Shown piece after piece: positions 26,657-29,284 of a DNA stretch of 29,284 nucleotides (position 1 is its first letter; each line of letters begins with the position of its first letter). The stretch covers positions 1 through 29,284 of the forward strand of contig JAMOSM010000151.1 in assembly GCA_027063075.1 (NCBI GenBank), given 5' to 3'. The position numbers were made by a program, and so were the translations under genes. The notes under the pieces are model-generated. The model did not search any database, was not told where the DNA came from, and saw only the letters and a program-made list of their open reading frames with translations. Origin of the DNA: Nautiliaceae bacterium (GTDB lineage: Bacteria; Campylobacterota; Campylobacteria; Campylobacterales; Nautiliaceae).

Positions 26657-27747
26657 CTTAACTCTTTTAATGAGAAATTATAATCATAAAAATTTTTAAG
26701 CCATTTATAATTTCTTTTTATATTTCTTTTAACAATATATCTGCAATCTTTTTTCGGATGCTCTTTATAAATTGAATTTGGAAAAAAAAGAGAAAAGAAA
26801 AAATTAAAAATTTTAGAACCTATTGAAGTATGATTTTTATAACAGACCTCAAACATTTTTTTATAAAGTTTTTTAGCACTTTTAAAATCTTTTTTTATTA
26901 TGTATAAATTTAAAAGCATAGAATTCTTAAAAAAAGTGTCACTCTCACCACTATATTTAACTTTTACTTTTTTTAACTTTTCAATAGCTTTGTCAATATC
27001 ATAAATTGCAAGATAATAAATAGAATTCTTAGGCATATATTTACAATACCTTTTATTTTCTATATTTTTATCCCAAAAAATTTCCCTTTCACAAAGATAT
27101 CCTTTTAAAAAATTATCATCCATAATTTCAATTATCTTTTTTATTTCAAAATCTGTCATATCAAAAAGTTCTTTTTTATCAAAAATATCTAATACTTTTA
27201 ATTTGTAATGTTTAAAAAAACTTTTGTTAAGTCGCCAAAAATGTTTTTTTGCAAACGCTTTTTTATCTTTTACAAAATAATCAAACTTTTCAAACTCTGC
27301 TTTGTTTGCAAGTTCGATTAACATCTTATCCGGGACTTTGGCGTAAGGCTTTAGCAATTCGGCAATTTTTTTATAATCTTTTGTTTCTAAAACAACATCG
27401 TATCCGTATTTTGCAAGGGATTTCTCTTTTTTAAGCATTTTTTCGGCTTTTCTAAAATCTCCGTTTTTTAAAGCCTCCCTAAATTTTTCAATATTAGTTT
27501 TATATCCCTTACAATCTACGTTATACAAATACGAATAATCTGACATTTTACCTGTGAGAATAAATTTTTCCATATCTTCAAATGAAAAAAATCTTCTATT
27601 ACAACATATAAACAATTTTTTCTTTATCTCTTTATCACATATGATATCAACGGAATCAATAACCTTGTATTCATATGTTTTGCCGTTATACTTATAAACT
27701 GCTCCAAATAATAAAACCGAGAAAATCAAAAATACTATCTGTTTCAT
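26653..27747 (-). CDS. Secreted or periplasmic protein of unknown function, helical-repeat-like
   Basis: The 364-residue protein has a short signal peptide (MKQIVFLIFSVLLFGAVY) and a lysine/phenylalanine-rich mature part. The first 70 residues (YNGKTYEYKVIDSVDIICD...FICCNRRFFSFEDMEKFI) look like a small separate domain with clustered cysteines. The rest is alpha-helical, with TPR/Sel1-like paired helices (FREALKNGDFRKAEKMLKKE; YIIKKDFKSAKKLYKKM). I cannot assign a family. The start overlaps the XRE-cupin gene stop (ATGA) and its own stop overlaps the decayed EamA gene start, so all three formed one coupled operon. It looks accessory. Confidence 0.75.
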   Translation of the reverse strand: MKQIVFLIFSVLLFGAVYKYNGKTYEYKVIDSVDIICDKEIKKKLFICCNRRFFSFEDMEKFILTGKMSDYSYLYNVDCKGYKTNIEKFREALKNGDFRKAEKMLKKEKSLAKYGYDVVLETKDYKKIAELLKPYAKVPDKMLIELANKAEFEKFDYFVKDKKAFAKKHFWRLNKSFFKHYKLKVLDIFDKKELFDMTDFEIKKIIEIMDDNFLKGYLCEREIFWDKNIENKRYCKYMPKNSIYYLAIYDIDKAIEKLKKVKVKYSGESDTFFKNSMLLNLYIIKKDFKSAKKLYKKMFEVCYKNHTSIGSKIFNFFFSLFFPNSIYKEHPKKDCRYIVKRNIKRNYKWLKNFYDYNFSLKELR

Positions 27748-28562
27748 TTTTCATTTTTCACTATTAACTTTTCACTAAAATCTTTTACCATTTCCACCTC
27801 TCCTATAAGAGCGAGATATGCCGCATAAACATTCTCTTCACTAAAGTTTTTTAAAATTTCCCTTCTTTCGTAATCCCTTATACTCATAGCTTCGTCAAAT
27901 TTAACGTTTATATCGCCGTATATAAAAATACCGTGTTCGTTTTTTACTACATTCTCGGCATCAAACTTGTCGTGCTTTGCTATAACCCTGATAATTCCGA
28001 CACCTTTATTTATTAAATTATTAAGCTTTTCATAAACCTCCCTATCAAATACATCTACAAAAACATCCTCTTTGAAATATTTCTCCTTTAGATAATAAAT
28101 AGTAACAATAAGAGTTGAAGGTGTAAAGGCCGAATAAATATGAGTTTTATCGGCTTCAAACTCAAGTATTTCTCCTGAATGAAGATGTTTAATATTATCA
28201 ATGCTTCCGACTTTCACATCTCCTTTTAAAACATATATCTTCTCAATCGCTCCGGCGAAATGCGGCTTTGCTATATATTCGATTCCGCTTTTTAAATTCA
28301 TTTTATAACTTTCAAACTCATCCGTCTTTTCTATTAAAACAACACTCACACCATTATTCTTAATCTCACCCTCACCAACAAGCTCTCCAAAAGGAACACC
28401 TAAAACTTCGGCAATAGCCCAGATGGTATTTATAGTCGGGTTGGTTTTGTTTTCTTCTATTTTAAAAAGTGTAGATTTCGCAACCCCCGCTTTTTTCGCA
28501 AGTTCGCTTAAATTAAGTCCTTTGTTTTCTCTAAAAAACTTTATTTTCTCTCCAAGCGTCAT
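27744..28562 (-). CDS. XRE-family transcriptional regulator with cupin domain and extra C-terminal region
   Basis: In the 272-residue protein, residues 1-62 are a Cro/C1-type helix-turn-helix (LGEKIKFFRENKGLNLSELAKKAGVAKSTLFKIEENKTNPTIN...). Residues about 85-160 are a cupin-type beta barrel (IEKIYVLKGDVKVGSIDNIKHLHSGEILEFEADKTHIYSAF). XRE-cupin regulators are usually about 180-190 residues and sense small metabolites. This one carries another 100 residues that I do not recognise. AAGGC precedes the ATG. Paired operator-like repeats flank its -10 element, suggesting autoregulation. It is coupled to the secreted-protein gene. Confidence 0.88.
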   Translation of the reverse strand: MTLGEKIKFFRENKGLNLSELAKKAGVAKSTLFKIEENKTNPTINTIWAIAEVLGVPFGELVGEGEIKNNGVSVVLIEKTDEFESYKMNLKSGIEYIAKPHFAGAIEKIYVLKGDVKVGSIDNIKHLHSGEILEFEADKTHIYSAFTPSTLIVTIYYLKEKYFKEDVFVDVFDREVYEKLNNLINKGVGIIRVIAKHDKFDAENVVKNEHGIFIYGDINVKFDEAMSIRDYERREILKNFSEENVYAAYLALIGEVEMVKDFSEKLIVKNEK

Positions 28563-28571
28563 TTTAAGCCT

Positions 28572-28612
28572 TTTGTTTCTTTTAGAAAATTATAACACAA
28601 TATTTGTTTCTT
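28572..28612. promoter_or_regulatory. Operator-like direct repeats around the XRE-cupin promoter
   Basis: The decamer TTTGTTTCTT occurs at 28572-28581 and again at 28603-28612 in the same orientation, 31 bases apart (three helical turns). Between them lies the minus-strand TATAAT. One copy would cover the transcription start and the other the -35/-10 spacer, a good geometry for repression by the downstream-encoded regulator. Confidence 0.55.
28589..28594 (-). promoter_or_regulatory. -10 element for the XRE-cupin operon
   Basis: TATAAT on the minus strand, preceded by TGTGT, 26 bases upstream of the ATG. There is no clear -35, as is common in this phylum. Confidence 0.55.
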
Positions 28613-28613
28613 A

Positions 28614-28641
28614 TTAACTGGATTAAAAAAAAGAATATAAT
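28614..28641 (+). promoter_or_regulatory. Candidate + strand promoter in the gap
   Basis: TTAACT (28614-28619) and TATAAT (28636-28641) are spaced by 16 bases and point away from the XRE-cupin gene, with the start expected near 28648. The downstream transcript would cover the 26-codon ORF and the pyrimidine-rich segment. Confidence 0.45.
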
Positions 28642-28657
28642 TTTAAGAAGAGTGTTT

Positions 28658-28738
28658 ATGGATAAACAGATACAGTTTCATATTAATACGCTCAAAAACA
28701 ACATAAAAGTTATCAAAAAAAGGGTAAAAAGATTATGA
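28658..28738 (+). CDS. Possible 26-residue basic peptide
   Basis: ATG to TGA, 26 codons, beginning MDKQIQFHINTLKNN and ending KKRVKRL; strongly basic and amphipathic. AAGAAGAG upstream is a weak Shine-Dalgarno at 6 bases, and a TATAAT lies 16 bases before the ATG. No family is recognised. It may be chance in AT-rich sequence or the ORF of a small RNA. Confidence 0.25.
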   Translation: MDKQIQFHINTLKNNIKVIKKRVKRL

Positions 28739-28790
28739 ATCTGACATAACTTTTAAGCCTCTCACCTCCATCTTTTTCCTGTTTTTTCCT

Positions 28791-28815
28791 CAAAATAAAT
28801 ATTTAATTTATTTTG
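28791..28815. repeat. Perfect 10-bp inverted repeat with 5-base loop
   Basis: CAAAATAAAT, loop ATTTA, then the exact reverse complement. The stem is almost all A/T. It has no U tract beyond its own 3' arm, so it could be a weak terminator for the small + transcript or a chance hairpin. Confidence 0.45.
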
Positions 28816-28824
28816 GGCTTTAAT

Positions 28825-28908
28825 ATGATATACGCACTTATTGCGTTTGTAGTGTTTTTATTTATATCAAAAAGAGGTTTAAAAAACCTCAAATTTGGCA
28901 AGAAGTGA
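28825..28908 (+). CDS. Possible 27-residue single-helix membrane peptide
   Basis: ATG to TGA, 27 codons: a hydrophobic helix MIYALIAFVVFLFIS followed by a basic tail KRGLKNLKFGKK. The layout resembles type I toxin peptides or small membrane proteins. There is no good Shine-Dalgarno, and its 3' half runs over the end and terminator of convergent gltX, which constrains its sequence. Existence is uncertain. Confidence 0.2.
   Translation: MIYALIAFVVFLFISKRGLKNLKFGKK
28869..28890 (-). terminator. Rho-independent terminator of gltX containing its stop codon
   Basis: On the minus strand GAGGTTT, loop TTT, AAACCTC, then five T. The 7-bp stem is perfect. The gltX TAA (28879-28881) is formed at the junction of stem and loop, so the coding region ends inside the hairpin. 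Confidence 0.7.
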
Positions 28909-29284
28909 TGAGATTCTTTTTTTGACTTCCTCTTTTCCAAGTACGCTTAAAAGTGCCGCTAAATCAATTCCTTTTGTATCTCCTACCATTGCAATTCTAA
29001 GCGGCGGCATTAGGAATTTCGGCTTAATGCCTTTAATTTTTAAAAACTCGTCCATAACATCGTGCCAATCAGGTGGAAGTTTTGGGTCTTTATCGTTTAA
29101 AAAGACCAAAAATTCTCTTAGATTACTTAATACTTCGTCTTTAAGGAATTTTTTAACCGCTTTTTCGTTATATTCACTTGGAGGCGTCAATATTTTTTCA
29201 ATCTCTATTGCCATTTCTTTAAGGGTTTTTACTCTTTCTTTAAGCTCATCAATTAAAATCTCTTTTCTGTCATGGTCAATTATA
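28879..29284 (-). CDS. gltX: Glutamyl-tRNA synthetase, C-terminal part (5' end outside the window)
   Basis: The frame is open from the window edge (29284) to TAA at 28879, giving the last 134 residues: HDRKEILIDELKERVKTLKEMA, PPDWHDVMDEFLKIKGIKPKFLMPPLRIAMVGDTKGIDLAALLSVLG, then the end. This is the anticodon-binding domain of bacterial GluRS; the segment LRIAMVGDTKGIDLAALLSVLG is its typical terminal block (compare LR.A..G...GP.L...L..LG). The Met at 29214 is internal, since homology continues upstream. Campylobacterota often have two GltX paralogues, one Glu-tRNA(Gln)-specific, and the visible part does not tell which this is. Confidence 0.92.
   Translation of the reverse strand, partial: IIDHDRKEILIDELKERVKTLKEMAIEIEKILTPPSEYNEKAVKKFLKDEVLSNLREFLVFLNDKDPKLPPDWHDVMDEFLKIKGIKPKFLMPPLRIAMVGDTKGIDLAALLSVLGKEEVKKRISSLLAKFEVF

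Larger units (their letters stand above)
28563..28878. other. 316-bp gap between the XRE-cupin gene and gltX
   Basis: No conventional gene fits. From left to right it holds the XRE-cupin promoter with paired repeats (28572-28612), a candidate + strand promoter (28614-28641) and a 26-codon ORF (28658-28738). A pyrimidine-rich stretch follows (28759-28790) with TCACCTCC at 28762-28769, identical to the 3' end of 16S rRNA. Then come a 10-bp perfect hairpin (28791-28815), the start of a 27-codon hydrophobic ORF (28825) and the gltX terminator. A small regulatory RNA or a small-peptide locus is possible; neither is established. Confidence 0.5.

Noticed and set aside
28741..28770. Minus-strand GGAGGTGA as the ribosome site of a gene
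   Set aside because: The following ATG gives only four codons before a stop, and no other in-frame start leads to a longer ORF.
28879..29214. Reading gltX as a separate 111-residue protein starting at 29214
   Set aside because: The frame stays open to the window edge and the upstream residues continue the GluRS anticodon-binding domain; the Met is internal.
1..29284. CRISPR arrays, insertion sequences, integrases, tRNA or rRNA genes
   Set aside because: No spaced direct-repeat array, transposase-like protein, attachment-site-type repeat or cloverleaf-like sequence was noticed by eye.

Overview
The window is a compact, very AT-rich chromosomal segment whose gene content and order point to a Campylobacterota (epsilonproteobacterial) genome, probably from the deep-branching Nautiliales (Nautilia/Caminibacter/Lebetimonas type). 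This placement is inferred from gene families, short intergenic gaps and remembered Campylobacter/Helicobacter gene order; no search was run. The order pssA-psd-ftsH-prmA-cheY, the carA-DUF507-motE neighbourhood, the der-trpS neighbourhood and the alaS-maf neighbourhood all resemble Campylobacter jejuni as I recall it.

Layout. At 1-997 (+) lie the 3' end of a DEDDh exonuclease and uppP. From 992 to 10910 (-) runs a tightly overlapping train. It starts at a textbook sigma70 promoter (TTGACA-17-TATAAT) with leuA and continues through der, an outer-membrane barrel gene, trpS, a DUF2892 membrane gene, purM, psd, motE-like and an uncharacterised gene. DUF507, carA and a 60-aa membrane protein follow and have their own -10 element. 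From 10977 to 15153 (-) a second unit carries prmA, ftsH, a second (short-type) phosphatidylserine decarboxylase and pssA. From 15166 to 23413 (-) there is alaS, an OmpR-type response regulator, a sensor kinase, maf, a PDC-sensor membrane protein, hisH, hisA and cheY. Divergent from alaS are bioF and a class A penicillin-binding protein gene (23477-26472, +).

The last part (26469-28878) is the accessory-looking stretch. It holds an XRE-cupin regulator, a secreted protein of unknown function, a decayed EamA/DMT transporter, and a 316-bp gap with a candidate promoter, two micro-ORFs, an anti-Shine-Dalgarno-like motif and hairpins. The window ends inside gltX (-).

Functionally, most genes are housekeeping: phosphatidylethanolamine synthesis (pssA plus two psd types), cell wall (uppP, PBP1A), translation (trpS, alaS, gltX, der, prmA), and pyrimidine, purine, leucine, histidine and biotin synthesis, with motility genes (cheY, motE-like) embedded in these units. 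I found no CRISPR array, insertion sequence, integrase or tRNA/rRNA gene. The best leads for something undescribed are the XRE-cupin/secreted-protein operon with its operator-like repeats, the small-transcript candidate beside it, the 26-bp palindrome between alaS and bioF, and the conserved unknown gene at 2930-3637.
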